From Virgibacillus proomii (GTDB taxonomy: Bacteria > Bacillota > Bacilli > Bacillales > Amphibacillaceae): a stretch of 64,000 nt of DNA. Under the pieces are notes generated by a model that ran no database searches, was not told the origin of the DNA, and was given only the letters and a program-made list of their open reading frames with translations. The position numbers and the translations under genes are program-made. Location: NCBI RefSeq assembly GCF_018916875.1, contig NZ_JAHLNO010000018.1:118697-182696 (forward strand), written 5' to 3'. How positions within the stretch are numbered: the first letter of the stretch is position 1; every line of letters begins with the position of its first letter. Below are positions 54,321-64,000 of this stretch, one piece after another.

Positions 54321-54625
54321 TGACTTCTGTACGTTACGTGATAAGTTAGTTTATGTCAGCTTTCATTCTGTACTAAAGGAAACAAATTTTTGGTCTTCGT
54401 TTTTTTCGGAATAATCGGATGCAATATTACAGGATAAATGATTCTATAACTATAGTAAGACAAATTGGAAGACTGGTAGTCCTTTTGTCTCAAACACATT
54501 ACAAATGTAATATTCTTAGTTGGTTTTGGTAATTCTTGTAATGGACTTTTAAACGTTCTGTAACTGCACTACCTGAGTTGCTGTGTTAGGATAGGCTATG
54601 TCAGATATTTAAGGAGGGAAAACGA

Positions 54626-55453
54626 ATGAAAAAGATTATGGCTTCATTCGCGACTGGTATGATTATCGCTGGCACTGCTGCTACTACAGTATCGGCAGAT
54701 GAGTATGATGTAAAAGCAGGAGATAGCCTTTGGAATATTGCTAACGAACACAATACGACAGTAGAAAACTTAGTTGAAATAAATAATTTGAAATCTACAG
54801 TAATTTATCCCAAGCAAACATTAATTATAAATAAACAAGCAAAAATGAAATATAAAGTCCAAAAAGGAGATACATTGTTTGGTATTTCCCAAAAGTACAA
54901 TGTATCTGTAGAGGATCTAAAAAATTGGAATAACCTAGGCTCAGATCTTATTATCATCGGGCAAGAATTAACTCTCGAAGGAGTTACAGTTTCCCAAGAT
55001 AAACCAGCAACAAATGTAGAACAGGCAGCATCACAACCGAAAAAACAACCGGAGCAAACAGTGGATAAGCAGGAGACAGCTTTACCTAAAGCAACAGCAG
55101 CAGCTCCAAAAGCGCCTGCAAGTAATCAAGCACCCGCACAAGAAAAACAGGAAAAACCTGCAGGTAAAACATTTTCTGTAACAGCAACTGCTTATACGGC
55201 AAGCTGTGATGGCTGCTCTGGTATTACTGCTACAGGTGTAAACTTGAATGAAAATCCAGATGCAAAAGTAATTGCTGTTGATCCAAGTGTTATTCCACTA
55301 GGCTCAAAAGTTTATGTTGAAGGGTATGGCCATGCAACAGCTGCTGATACTGGCGGTGCAATCAAAGGTAATAAAATTGACGTATTTCTCCCAACAAAAG
55401 GTGAAGCAACCAATTGGGGCGTAAGAACAGTTAACGTAACTATTGTAGAATAA
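54626..55453 (+). CDS. Secreted LysM-3D domain protein (YocH-like muralytic)
   Basis: A signal peptide (1-24, VSADE) precedes two LysM wall-binding domains (YDVKAGDSLWNIANEHNTTV about 27-70, and YKVQKGDTLFGISQKYNVSV about 76-118). Then come a Pro/Ala/Gln linker and a C-terminal 3D domain (TATAYTASCDGCSGITATG..VIAVDPSVIPLGSKVYVEG..ATAADTGGAIKGNKIDVFL) with the three catalytic aspartates. It is probably a peptidoglycan lytic enzyme. YocH of B. subtilis is WalRK-controlled, but I see no clean WalR box here. ATG follows AAGGAGGGAAAACGA. Confidence 0.93.
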   Translation: MKKIMASFATGMIIAGTAATTVSADEYDVKAGDSLWNIANEHNTTVENLVEINNLKSTVIYPKQTLIINKQAKMKYKVQKGDTLFGISQKYNVSVEDLKNWNNLGSDLIIIGQELTLEGVTVSQDKPATNVEQAASQPKKQPEQTVDKQETALPKATAAAPKAPASNQAPAQEKQEKPAGKTFSVTATAYTASCDGCSGITATGVNLNENPDAKVIAVDPSVIPLGSKVYVEGYGHATAADTGGAIKGNKIDVFLPTKGEATNWGVRTVNVTIVE

Positions 55454-55488
55454 GAGATTTATATCATTTCATATATTTTCTGTAATCA

Positions 55489-55523
55489 ATCGAGTGGGAT
55501 GCTTATCTCACTCGATTTTATTA
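55489..55523 (+). terminator. Terminator after the LysM-3D gene
   Basis: ATCGAGTGgGAT pairs with ATCtCACTCGAT around GCTT, followed by TTTATTATTG. Confidence 0.75.
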
Positions 55524-55529
55524 TTGTTT

Positions 55530-55900
55530 TTGAAAACTATATCTGTTGCTATAAGGTGGATAACTTTTTTAAAAGTAGCTTTGACTGGCTTAGGCACTCG
55601 TGCTGCCAGCAAACGGAGCACCTTATCGTCGTTTCTAGGAGAATTTTAATTTGACAATCTCTTTCTGGGAGTCCGAACTACCAAATTTTGATACGCGAAT
55701 TCCAATCGGTTTGGAGATTACTGCACCCCAAATTAATATAAAGTTGTTTCTACATAACTGCTACACTTATTTTGTTCCCATTTATTATAAAAATAAAACT
55801 ACCGATATAGAAAAACAGAAAAAACCTTTTACATTTCCTTCAATTCTTAAAATTTTATTCCAAAAAATGAAGTTTCACTTTATAGCATGCTCTAAATAGA
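55530..55900. repeat. Short mosaic-repeat piece and gene-free stretch
   Basis: CTATATCTGTTGCTATAAGG, TGGATAACTTTTTTAAAAGT and AGCTTTGACTGGCTTAGGC (55536-55605) match the start modules at 8911 and 10330; AAGTTTCACTTTATA (near 55870) matches their end. The open frame 55651-55899 between them has no ribosome site and no family. Confidence 0.5.
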
Positions 55901-55952
55901 TTAGTTTTTTCAACCCGTTAGACAGCAGTGTTTTCTTTAAATTGAAGATATA

Positions 55953-55964
55953 TGACATTTGTCA
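55953..55964. promoter_or_regulatory. Palindromic operator candidate of the ABC-TCS operon
   Basis: TGACATTTGTCA is a 12-bp near-perfect palindrome 73 bp upstream of the ATPase start, with a second half-site TGTGACA at about 55974. It is a candidate binding site for the NarL-type regulator encoded by the fourth gene. Confidence 0.45.
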
Positions 55965-56036
55965 ATTTAGAGTTGTGACAGAAGCTACTGCAATTCGTTT
56001 TTCTAGTTAGCTATCCTTGTAGTAAGGAGGTATTCT

Positions 56037-56939
56037 ATGGATGACATGATTGTTCAGACAGATCAATTGAGTAAAACTTTTAAGCAAACGCAAGCATTAT
56101 GTGATGTATCTTTTTCCGTTAGGCAAGGGGAAGTAATTGCAATTCTTGGACCAAATGGCGCTGGCAAAACAACAGCTATTTCACTGATTTTAGGACTGTT
56201 AAAGCCAACGAAAGGGAGTGTGCATATATTTGGTCAAGATCCAAGGTATATACGTGTTCGCGAACGATTAGGTGTTATGATGCAGGAAGTTAGAATGATG
56301 GATGGGTTGACCGCTAATGAATTGTTGCAATTATTTCGTATGTATTATCCGCAACCTTTGGCACTTACGGAGATGATTAAGTTAACAGGATTATCGGAAG
56401 CCGATTTAAAAACAAAAGTAGAAAAACTTTCCGGAGGCCAGAGAAGGAGGGTGAACTTTGCTGTTTGTTTAGCAGGAAATCCAGATTTTATTATTTTAGA
56501 TGAACCCACAACTGGAATGGATACCACCTCCAGAGCAATGTTTTGGAAAACGATTCATTGTCTGGCAGATCAAGGGAAAACCATTCTATTCTCAACACAT
56601 TATTTACAGGAAGCAGATAATGCTGCTAATCGAATAATTTTACTTGATCGAGGACGAAAAATTGCTGATGGCGCTGCTGCAGATATTAAGCAAACGCTGT
56701 CGAAGCAATATGTATCGTTTCGTATTCACAGGAAACTAGAAAAAGCAAAGCTGGATATCCCGGATATATTAAGCGTGGAGGAGCGGGATCAGCGAATCTG
56801 TTTAGAAACCAAGGATACAGACGCTTTAGTTTCCTATATTATTCAGCATATTCCGGATGCATATGATCTGCAAATTGACAAAGGGAGTATGGATGATGTG
56901 TTTAAATCATTAGTACAAAGGAGTCATGCAGATGGATAA
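56037..56939 (+). CDS. ABC transporter ATP-binding protein (YvfR/LnrL-like)
   Basis: The 300-residue ATPase has Walker A ILGPNGAGKTTAIS, signature KLSGGQRRRVNFAVCL, Walker B FIILDEPTTGMDTT and STHYLQEAD. It is of the drug-resistance (DrrA/LnrL) type with a C-terminal extension from about 220. ATG 56037 follows AAGGAGG. It overlaps the permease gene by 8 bp and heads an ABC-kinase-regulator operon in the order of B. subtilis yvfRSTU. Confidence 0.92.
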   Translation: MDDMIVQTDQLSKTFKQTQALCDVSFSVRQGEVIAILGPNGAGKTTAISLILGLLKPTKGSVHIFGQDPRYIRVRERLGVMMQEVRMMDGLTANELLQLFRMYYPQPLALTEMIKLTGLSEADLKTKVEKLSGGQRRRVNFAVCLAGNPDFIILDEPTTGMDTTSRAMFWKTIHCLADQGKTILFSTHYLQEADNAANRIILLDRGRKIADGAAADIKQTLSKQYVSFRIHRKLEKAKLDIPDILSVEERDQRICLETKDTDALVSYIIQHIPDAYDLQIDKGSMDDVFKSLVQRSHADG

Positions 56940-57675
56940 ATTCATGTATCAATGTATTGCTGAGATAAAACGAGCAATTCGTAATCCGTATTATGTTTTT
57001 TGGTCACTATTTGTCCCAGTTTGTTTTTACTTTATTTTTACGAAGGTATTTACATTTAATGAAAGTGCTGAGGATCAAGCATTATGGGCTGCGCACTATT
57101 TAATGTCTATGACTACTTTTAGTGTGATGGGATCCAGCTTAATGACACTCGGAATTCGTATGGTACAGGATAAGCAACAAGGGTTTACTAAATTTTTAAA
57201 AGTGATGCCACTTCCTGAGTCTATCTATTTAATTAGTCAAATGCTCGGTCAAAGTATCATTCATATATTTTCCATTGCAGTAATTTTCTTAGCCGGGGTG
57301 TTGATTAATGATGTATCGCTTCGTGCTGTAGAATGGATGTCGAGTGGATTATGGGTCTTACTTGGTTCTGCTGTATTTTTGGCATTGGGGACACTTGTGG
57401 GGACGATGAATAAAGTAGAAACAGCTAGTGGTGTAAGCAATATTTTGTATTTAGGAATGGCTTTACTCGGAGGTATGTGGATGCCATTAAATGTCATGCC
57501 TTCGTTTTTACAAGATGTCGCCAAGTGGTTACCTTCCTATCATTATGCAAATGGTCCGTGGGAAATAATTCGGGGAAATTGGCCAGAATGGCAAAATGTA
57601 CTATTGCTTGTCGCTTATACGGGTCTATTTATGGTATTATCGATCTATATTAGACGAAAACAAGAAGTGGTGTAA
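56932..57675 (+). CDS. ABC-2 transporter permease (YvfS-like)
   Basis: The 247-residue protein has six hydrophobic segments with the ABC-2 pattern, including NPYYVFWSLFVPVCFYFIF, LGTLVGTMNKVETASGVSNI and LGGMWMPLNVMPSFLQDVAK. This is the permease partner of the preceding ATPase. ATG 56932 has AAGGAG eight bases upstream; the in-frame ATG 56926 lies within that spacing. The kinase gene begins 5 bp after the stop. The exported compound is unknown; relatives confer resistance to amphiphilic antibiotics. Confidence 0.9.
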   Translation: MDKFMYQCIAEIKRAIRNPYYVFWSLFVPVCFYFIFTKVFTFNESAEDQALWAAHYLMSMTTFSVMGSSLMTLGIRMVQDKQQGFTKFLKVMPLPESIYLISQMLGQSIIHIFSIAVIFLAGVLINDVSLRAVEWMSSGLWVLLGSAVFLALGTLVGTMNKVETASGVSNILYLGMALLGGMWMPLNVMPSFLQDVAKWLPSYHYANGPWEIIRGNWPEWQNVLLLVAYTGLFMVLSIYIRRKQEVV

Positions 57676-57680
57676 TTTCA

Positions 57681-58817
57681 ATGGCAAAACAAGCGAGAAG
57701 GGAACTATTTCCTAAAAAATATGGCTTTTTTCCATATGTGTTTCTCATATATTTAATTATGCCAGCAGTTTTATTGTTAGAGGAAGAAGGAGCGAAGCAA
57801 GTATTTGGCTACTTGCTTTTACTTCTATTTCTTATTAGCTATCATCAGCTGTTTCATAAAGAAGGCACGCGAATGTTTTCCTATTGGCTTGGAGTGCAAA
57901 TGGGAATTATTTGTTTTCAAAGCATTGCTTACGATTACAACTTTCTGTTTCTCGGTTTTTTCGCAGCGAGTTTTATTGGCTGGTATGGGAATAAAAGGAA
58001 TTTTAGGATTGGTTGGTCAGCACTATTTATAACATTGCTGCTACCAATTATGTATCATATGATTATTATGGAACATGTTTATATTATCTATATTATTCCA
58101 TTTATGATAGTCATTTTAGCCTCTCCATTTGGGATCCGCTCTGTGAATAAGAATATGCAGTTAGAAAAAGAATTGGATGAAGCAAATGCTAAAATAGAAG
58201 AGCTTATCAAACGTGAAGAGCGGACAAGAATTGCCCAAGATCTTCATGATACACTTGGTCATACATTATCGCTGCTTACGTTAAAAAGCCAATTAGTCGA
58301 GCGCTTAATAACCAAGGATGCAGAGCGGGCTAAGAAGGAAGTGAAGGAAATAGAAACGACGTCAAGAGCAGCTTTGGACCAAGTGCGGGAATTAGTAACC
58401 GATATGAAGGCACAAACACTAAAGGAAGAATTGATCCAAGTGGAGCAACTATTAGATACAGCCAATATTGATATACATATGCAGTTTCACGATAATATTA
58501 GATTTCATTCAGCAGTTACTGAACATATGCTTAGTCTTTGTTTAAAAGAAGCAGTAACAAATATTGTTAAACATAGTCAAGCAAGTAAATGCTGGCTTGA
58601 GCTTAAAGAAAACGACAGGATGATTCTTTTATGCGTAAAGGATAATGGAGTTGGCATGTCTACACAAGGTGTGGAGGGGTATGGTTTACAAGGGATAAAA
58701 GAAAGGCTTGCCTTATTAGGTGGTACCCTGTCTTTGATCACAAACAGCGGTACTACTTTGGAAATGACGGTGCCAAAGGTAAAAAGACCGGAGGGAGAAG
58801 GGAAGCTTTATGTATAA
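57681..58817 (+). CDS. Sensor histidine kinase, NarL/DesK type (YvfT-like)
   Basis: The 378-residue kinase has five to six N-terminal membrane segments (to about 150) with almost no extracellular domain, so it probably senses membrane state or an intramembrane ligand. A HisKA_3 domain follows with phospho-acceptor H189 (RIAQDLHDTLGHTLS). The HATPase_c domain has the N-box KEAVTNIVKHSQ and the G-boxes DNGVGM and GYGLQGIKERL. Its end overlaps the response regulator gene by 8 bp. Confidence 0.93.
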   Translation: MAKQARRELFPKKYGFFPYVFLIYLIMPAVLLLEEEGAKQVFGYLLLLLFLISYHQLFHKEGTRMFSYWLGVQMGIICFQSIAYDYNFLFLGFFAASFIGWYGNKRNFRIGWSALFITLLLPIMYHMIIMEHVYIIYIIPFMIVILASPFGIRSVNKNMQLEKELDEANAKIEELIKREERTRIAQDLHDTLGHTLSLLTLKSQLVERLITKDAERAKKEVKEIETTSRAALDQVRELVTDMKAQTLKEELIQVEQLLDTANIDIHMQFHDNIRFHSAVTEHMLSLCLKEAVTNIVKHSQASKCWLELKENDRMILLCVKDNGVGMSTQGVEGYGLQGIKERLALLGGTLSLITNSGTTLEMTVPKVKRPEGEGKLYV

Positions 58818-59412
58818 AATTGTCTTAGCAGAAGATCAGAAAATGTTATTAGGTGCTTTAGGGTCATTATTAGATTTAGAAGCTGATATGGAGGTTGTGG
58901 GTCAGGCTACTAGTGGTGACGAGGTATTAAAGCTAATTGAAGAAAAGCAACCGGATGTTTGTCTATTAGATATTGAAATGCCTGGTAAAAGCGGGCTTGA
59001 GGTAGCTAAGCTTATAAATGAGATGGATCAGCGACCACGGATTATTGTATTAACAACGTTTGCTAAGCCTGGTTATTTTGAAAAAGCAATTAAAGCTGGA
59101 GTAGATGGATATTTATTAAAAGATCGTTCCATTGAAGAGTTAACAACAGCAATTCGTAAGGTTGTTGATGGGGAGCAAGTATATAGTCAAGAATTAATGG
59201 TCGATTTCATTAGGGAAAAAAATCCATTAAATGAACGAGAACAACATATTTTGAAGTTGATCGCCACTGGTATGACAACAAAGGAATTAACAACTACCTT
59301 ATATTTATCTTATGGTACGGTTCGTAACTATGTATCGGAAATCATACAAAAACTAGAGGCAAAAAACCGGTTAGAAGCGGTTGAAATTGCCAGAAGCAAG
59401 GGGTGGATATGA
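58810..59412 (+). CDS. Response regulator, NarL/DesR type (YvfU-like)
   Basis: The 200-residue regulator has a receiver domain with acidic pocket E8-D9 and phospho-acceptor D54 (CLLDIEMPG), T82 and K104 (LLKDRS). The C-terminal LuxR-type helix-turn-helix is LNEREQHILKLIATGMTTKE, then LYLSYGTVRNYVSEI. It is the cognate partner of the upstream kinase and probably controls this operon through the palindrome at 55953. Confidence 0.94.
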   Translation: MYKIVLAEDQKMLLGALGSLLDLEADMEVVGQATSGDEVLKLIEEKQPDVCLLDIEMPGKSGLEVAKLINEMDQRPRIIVLTTFAKPGYFEKAIKAGVDGYLLKDRSIEELTTAIRKVVDGEQVYSQELMVDFIREKNPLNEREQHILKLIATGMTTKELTTTLYLSYGTVRNYVSEIIQKLEAKNRLEAVEIARSKGWI

Positions 59413-59500
59413 TGTTGCAGACGTAATATAGCTGCTTACATCATTCATTGTATAAAGCAAATATTGACGAAACCTTTTAAATAACGTAAGCTAACTTTGA

Positions 59501-61156
<1,656 letters not shown>

Positions 61157-61160
61157 TGAT

Positions 61161-61205
61161 AATAACCAAAGAGCACTGGGAAAAGTCCAGTGCTCTTTGG
61201 TTATT
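61161..61205. terminator. Terminator after ykpA
   Basis: A perfect 19-bp stem joins AATAACCAAAGAGCACTGG and CCAGTGCTCTTTGGTTATT with a 7-nt loop. The stretch 61206-61374 has a degenerate mosaic-repeat piece and no gene. Confidence 0.8.
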
Positions 61206-61374
61206 ATGTAGGGAGCTATATCCCATTTTTTACATCGTGAAAAATTTTTTGTATGACTTTTATCAATATCCAGTTCCAGCACTAGATTCTAGAGGCCGCT
61301 TTACTCTTCTTCTACGACAACAGTCTCATCGGTGGAATATTCAGCGCTTGTGTTGCTAGCCTTTGTTCTAAAGT

Positions 61375-62316
61375 TTATTTTTCGATTTTGATTTTTTCAA
61401 GCATGTCACTTGTCATCTTATCAAGATCATATTCTGCTTTAAAGCCCCATTCTTCCATTGCGGCTGTTGAATCCAAGCTGTTTGGCCAACTGTCAGCGAT
61501 TTTTTGTCTAACTGGATCAACCTGATATTCTAATGCAAAGTCCGGAATATGCTTTTTAATTGCTCTGGCAAAATCTTCCGGTTCGGCTGAAAAAGCAGTG
61601 ATATTAAATGCATTTCTATGTTTTAATTTGTCTGGGTTTGCTTCCATTAACTGAACGATAGCGTTAAGAGCATCCGGCATATACATCATATCCATATAAG
61701 TTCCTTGGGCAATATAAGATGTATAAGCTTTATTTTTAACTGCTTCATAATACATCTCTACTGCATAGTCGGTTGTTCCTCCGCCAGGTAATGTGACATA
61801 AGAAATTAATCCTGGAAAGCGGACACCGCGAGTATCAACACCAAAACGAGTATGATAGTAATCTGCTAACAGTTCACCGGCCACTTTGTTAACACCATAC
61901 ATTGTTGTTGGACGTTGCAAGGTATCTTGAGGTGTCTTATCTTTTGGTGTAGTAGGACCAAAAGCACCAATGGAACTAGGAGTAAAGAATTGTAAATTTA
62001 ATTCCCTTGCAATTTCTAATGCATTCACTAAACCACCCATATTAATATGCCAAGCGAGCTTAGGATTTTCTTCTGCTTTTGCCGATAATAATGCAGCTAA
62101 ATGCATCATCGTATCTATTTGGTATTTCTTTGCTACTTCATAAAGTTGGTTTGCATCGGTCACATCAACAACTTCACATGGACCTTCAGCTATAATTCCT
62201 TCTGCCTTACGAATATCAGTCGCTATTACATTATTTATTCCATAGCGTTTTCTTAATTTAATAACAAGCTCTGAGCCTATTTGTCCTAAAGCTCCCGTAA
62301 CAAGTATTTTCTTCAT
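61375..62316 (-). CDS. tdh: L-threonine 3-dehydrogenase, SDR (GalE-like) type
   Basis: The enzyme oxidises L-threonine to 2-amino-3-ketobutyrate with NAD. The 313-residue extended SDR has the Rossmann loop [28 protein letters not shown], the catalytic serine region SSIGAFGP and YGVNKVAGE (YxxxK), plus [11 protein letters not shown] typical of this enzyme. It lies 35 bp after kbl on the same strand and is probably co-transcribed, forming the two-step threonine-to-glycine route. Confidence 0.93.
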   Translation of the reverse strand: MKKILVTGALGQIGSELVIKLRKRYGINNVIATDIRKAEGIIAEGPCEVVDVTDANQLYEVAKKYQIDTMMHLAALLSAKAEENPKLAWHINMGGLVNALEIARELNLQFFTPSSIGAFGPTTPKDKTPQDTLQRPTTMYGVNKVAGELLADYYHTRFGVDTRGVRFPGLISYVTLPGGGTTDYAVEMYYEAVKNKAYTSYIAQGTYMDMMYMPDALNAIVQLMEANPDKLKHRNAFNITAFSAEPEDFARAIKKHIPDFALEYQVDPVRQKIADSWPNSLDSTAAMEEWGFKAEYDLDKMTSDMLEKIKIEK

Positions 62317-62351
62317 TACTCGAAATCCTCTCTTATTGCTTCACTTTCTGT

Positions 62352-63542
62352 TTAAATTAGCCCAAGTTCTTTTCCGACTTTTTCATAGATGCTAATCGCT
62401 TTATCCAACATTTCTTTTGTATGTGCTGCAGTCGGCATATTTCTTACACGCCCTGTTCCACGTGGTACTGTCGGAAAGACAATTGATTTTGCATAGACCC
62501 CTTCTTCATTTAATCGTTTACTAAATGCTTGTGTTGCATTTTCATCCCCAATTATACAAGGTGTAATTGGTGTTTCACTATTACCAATATCAAAGCCTAG
62601 CTGTTTTAAGCCAGCCTTTAAATAATTTCCATTTTCCCATAACTTTTCATTTAGTTCATTACTTTCCATTAGAATATCAATAGCCTTCGCACTAGCTGCT
62701 GCATCAGCTGGTGAAACGGCTGTTGAAAATAGAAATGGACGAGAATGAACCTTTAACCAGTCAATTAAGTTTGCTTTTCCAGCAACATAGCCTCCAATAA
62801 CACCGATCGCTTTGGATAATGTTCCCATTTGGAAATCAACTTTATCTTGTAGGCCAAAATGCTTTACTGTTCCTGCCCCTTTACCTAATACACCAGATCC
62901 ATGTGCATCATCGACATACGTGATAAGGTCAAATTCCTCAGCAATCTCAACAATTTCCGGAAGCTTCGCAATATCACCGTCCATGGAAAAGACCCCATCC
63001 GTAATTACCATAATCTTTTTATATTGACCGGACTCTGCAGTTTCTTTTGCTTTTTGTCTAAGATCCTCCATATCTGAATGGTTAAAGCGAATAATTTTTG
63101 CCTTTGATAAACGACAGCCATCGATAATCGAGGCATGGTTTAACTCATCTGATAAAATGGCGTCATGTTTATCCATTACCGCAGAAATAGCAGCCATATT
63201 ACAATTAAAGCCGGATTGGTAAGAAATAACGGCTTCTGTTCCCTTAAAAGCTGCTAACCTTTTTTCTAATTCAAGATGGAGATCAAGTGTACCATTAATG
63301 GTCCGAACAGCTCCTGCACCAACACCATGGGAATCAACTGCTTGTTTCGCAACTTTTTTTAACCGTTCATCTGTAGCTAGCCCAAGGTAGTTATTGGAAG
63401 AAAGGTTAATTAGCGTTCTTCCGCCTATTTTGATTTCTGGACCATTTGGCCCTTCGACCGGATCAATTTCATTATATAAACCGCGCTCTTTTAAATCTGC
63501 AATATTTTCATTTAAAAAAGAATCCAATGCTTTACTTGTCAT
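62352..63542 (-). CDS. kbl: Glycine C-acetyltransferase (2-amino-3-ketobutyrate CoA ligase)
   Basis: This PLP enzyme converts 2-amino-3-ketobutyrate and CoA to glycine and acetyl-CoA. The 396-residue alpha-oxoamine synthase has the substrate loop [49 protein letters not shown] and the Schiff-base lysine [13 protein letters not shown], and [15 protein letters not shown] near the end. ATG 63542 follows AAGGAGG. It is upstream of tdh in a two-gene operon. Confidence 0.95.
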   Translation of the reverse strand: MTSKALDSFLNENIADLKERGLYNEIDPVEGPNGPEIKIGGRTLINLSSNNYLGLATDERLKKVAKQAVDSHGVGAGAVRTINGTLDLHLELEKRLAAFKGTEAVISYQSGFNCNMAAISAVMDKHDAILSDELNHASIIDGCRLSKAKIIRFNHSDMEDLRQKAKETAESGQYKKIMVITDGVFSMDGDIAKLPEIVEIAEEFDLITYVDDAHGSGVLGKGAGTVKHFGLQDKVDFQMGTLSKAIGVIGGYVAGKANLIDWLKVHSRPFLFSTAVSPADAAASAKAIDILMESNELNEKLWENGNYLKAGLKQLGFDIGNSETPITPCIIGDENATQAFSKRLNEEGVYAKSIVFPTVPRGTGRVRNMPTAAHTKEMLDKAISIYEKVGKELGLI

Positions 63543-63768
63543 TTTGCTTGTTTCCTCCTTTTATATAAGTTTATGTAGTTTCTAAATGTATTAAACAAAC
63601 AATGGATAAAAGCATGTTTCTTTTTTCAGTTTAACACAACTTATCCGAAATGTTTAATGGAAGAACACGTGCAAATAGTTAGGAAAAACTTAAAAAATAA
63701 ATCGTTTTAAACATATTGTTAACTTTCTAGGAACTTATATCCGTTTCTACATCGTGGAGATTTTTTAA

Positions 63769-63780
63769 TACTATAGGAAA
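63769..63780 (+). repeat. ~91-bp element, copy I, left-end stub
   Basis: ATACTATAGGAAA behind TTTTTTA matches the first bases of the element; the sequence then switches to unrelated DNA leading into an IS110-type leader, so the copy was cut there. It is preceded by TATATCCGTTTCTACATCG (63738-63757), a mosaic-repeat start module. Confidence 0.6.
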
Positions 63781-63822
63781 GCATTCCTGTAATAAAGCAA
63801 AATGAGGATTGAATAAAAAAAG

Positions 63823-63899
63823 CCCCCTTGGTATGATACGAGGTGTCCTGATCACTGTAATGTGGTGTAAAAAGGACCCTTAAATTAGAACCAAGGAGG
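63823..63899 (+). promoter_or_regulatory. IS110 leader with ribosome-site-hiding inverted repeat
   Basis: CCCCCTTGGT (63823-63832) can pair with ACCAAGGAGG (63890-63899), which is the transposase ribosome site. A nested pair GTCCT/AGGAC lies between. Read-through mRNA would hide the site, a common way for insertion elements to limit expression. Confidence 0.55.
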
Positions 63900-63905
63900 A
63901 CTATT

Positions 63906-64000
63906 ATGCATTATAAACAAAATGAAAAGATTTTACAACTTACCGAGCAAATTTTAATTGTTGGGGTTGATATTGCCAAAGAGAAGCACGTTGCCCGCGC
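63906..64000 (+). mobile_element. IS110-family transposase, 5' part (runs off the window)
   Basis: ATG 63906 follows AAGGAGG and opens MHYKQNEKILQLTEQ, then ILIVGVDIAKEKHVARA, the first DEDD motif segment of IS110-type transposases. The frame is open to the window edge. It differs from the dead remnant at 262-420, so it is a second element type. Its left end probably lies within the ~91-bp element stub. Confidence 0.8.

Noticed and set aside
54480..54600. WalR box upstream of the LysM-3D gene
   Set aside because: TGTAAT half-sites occur, but none has a second good half-site at the required spacing.

Overview
The window reads as a low-GC Gram-positive chromosome segment, most likely from a halotolerant Bacillaceae (Virgibacillus/Oceanobacillus-like). 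The reasons are strong AGGAGG-type ribosome binding sites, many TTG/GTG starts, Bacillus-type lipoprotein and cell-wall genes, and gene orders shared with Bacillus subtilis (a yhcEFGHI-like operon, a yvfRSTU-like operon, ykpA-like and yocH-like genes). I see no rRNA, tRNA, prophage or CRISPR array. The genus is inference.

Layout. 1-2100 is debris: an eroded IS110-type transposase start, two copies of a ~91-bp repeat and a long perfect hairpin. 2107-5793 is a class I ribonucleotide reductase operon nrdE-nrdI-nrdF behind a pair of NrdR boxes. Then come a hypothetical protein (minus), a MerR/SAM-methyltransferase fusion with its own MerR-type promoter, and two tandem paralogous SH3-amidases separated by a repeat cluster that holds a 4 x 60-bp tandem array. 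12.8-18.6 kb holds a flavodoxin-like reductase, two small genes and a five-gene ABC-2/GntR operon. 18.9-27.3 kb is an erosion zone: a dead DoxX gene, an internally deleted PH-domain gene and a dead HAD phosphatase, mixed with a lipoprotein Cu/Zn superoxide dismutase, a 6-phosphogluconate dehydrogenase-like gene, an RpiR regulator and an MFS transporter. 27.7-35.5 kb holds an Ntn-type acyltransferase, a BceAB-type transporter with a BceR-like operator but no local kinase, and an SNF2 helicase with a SWIM finger. 36-44 kb holds a regulator divergent from a nitronate monooxygenase, then a TAXI-TRAP transporter (binding protein, DUF1850 protein, fused permease). 44-52 kb holds an alanine-racemase-fold enzyme overlapping an aldonolactone oxidase, a lysozyme-like protein, RidA, a DUF1450 protein, a MATE pump and an MFS pump. 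52-64 kb holds a composite repeat, a DUF1002 protein, a LysM-3D protein, an ABC transporter plus two-component system operon, a YkpA-type ABC-F protein, the threonine-to-glycine pair tdh/kbl, and the start of an intact-looking IS110-family element at the right edge.

The most unusual content is intergenic. Nine copies of a ~91-bp element all lie in the same orientation. They end in a terminator-like hairpin plus T-run and contain two mutually exclusive pairings, with one base pair that covaries between copies. The element has no visible terminal inverted repeats or target duplications, which fits either a mobile structured element of IS200/IS605-derived type or a spreading RNA cassette. One copy is cut and joined to a different 298-bp MITE-like repeat with 15-bp inverted ends. 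A third, longer mosaic repeat family fills most other gene-free gaps, and the 60-bp tandem array is an expansion of one of its modules.
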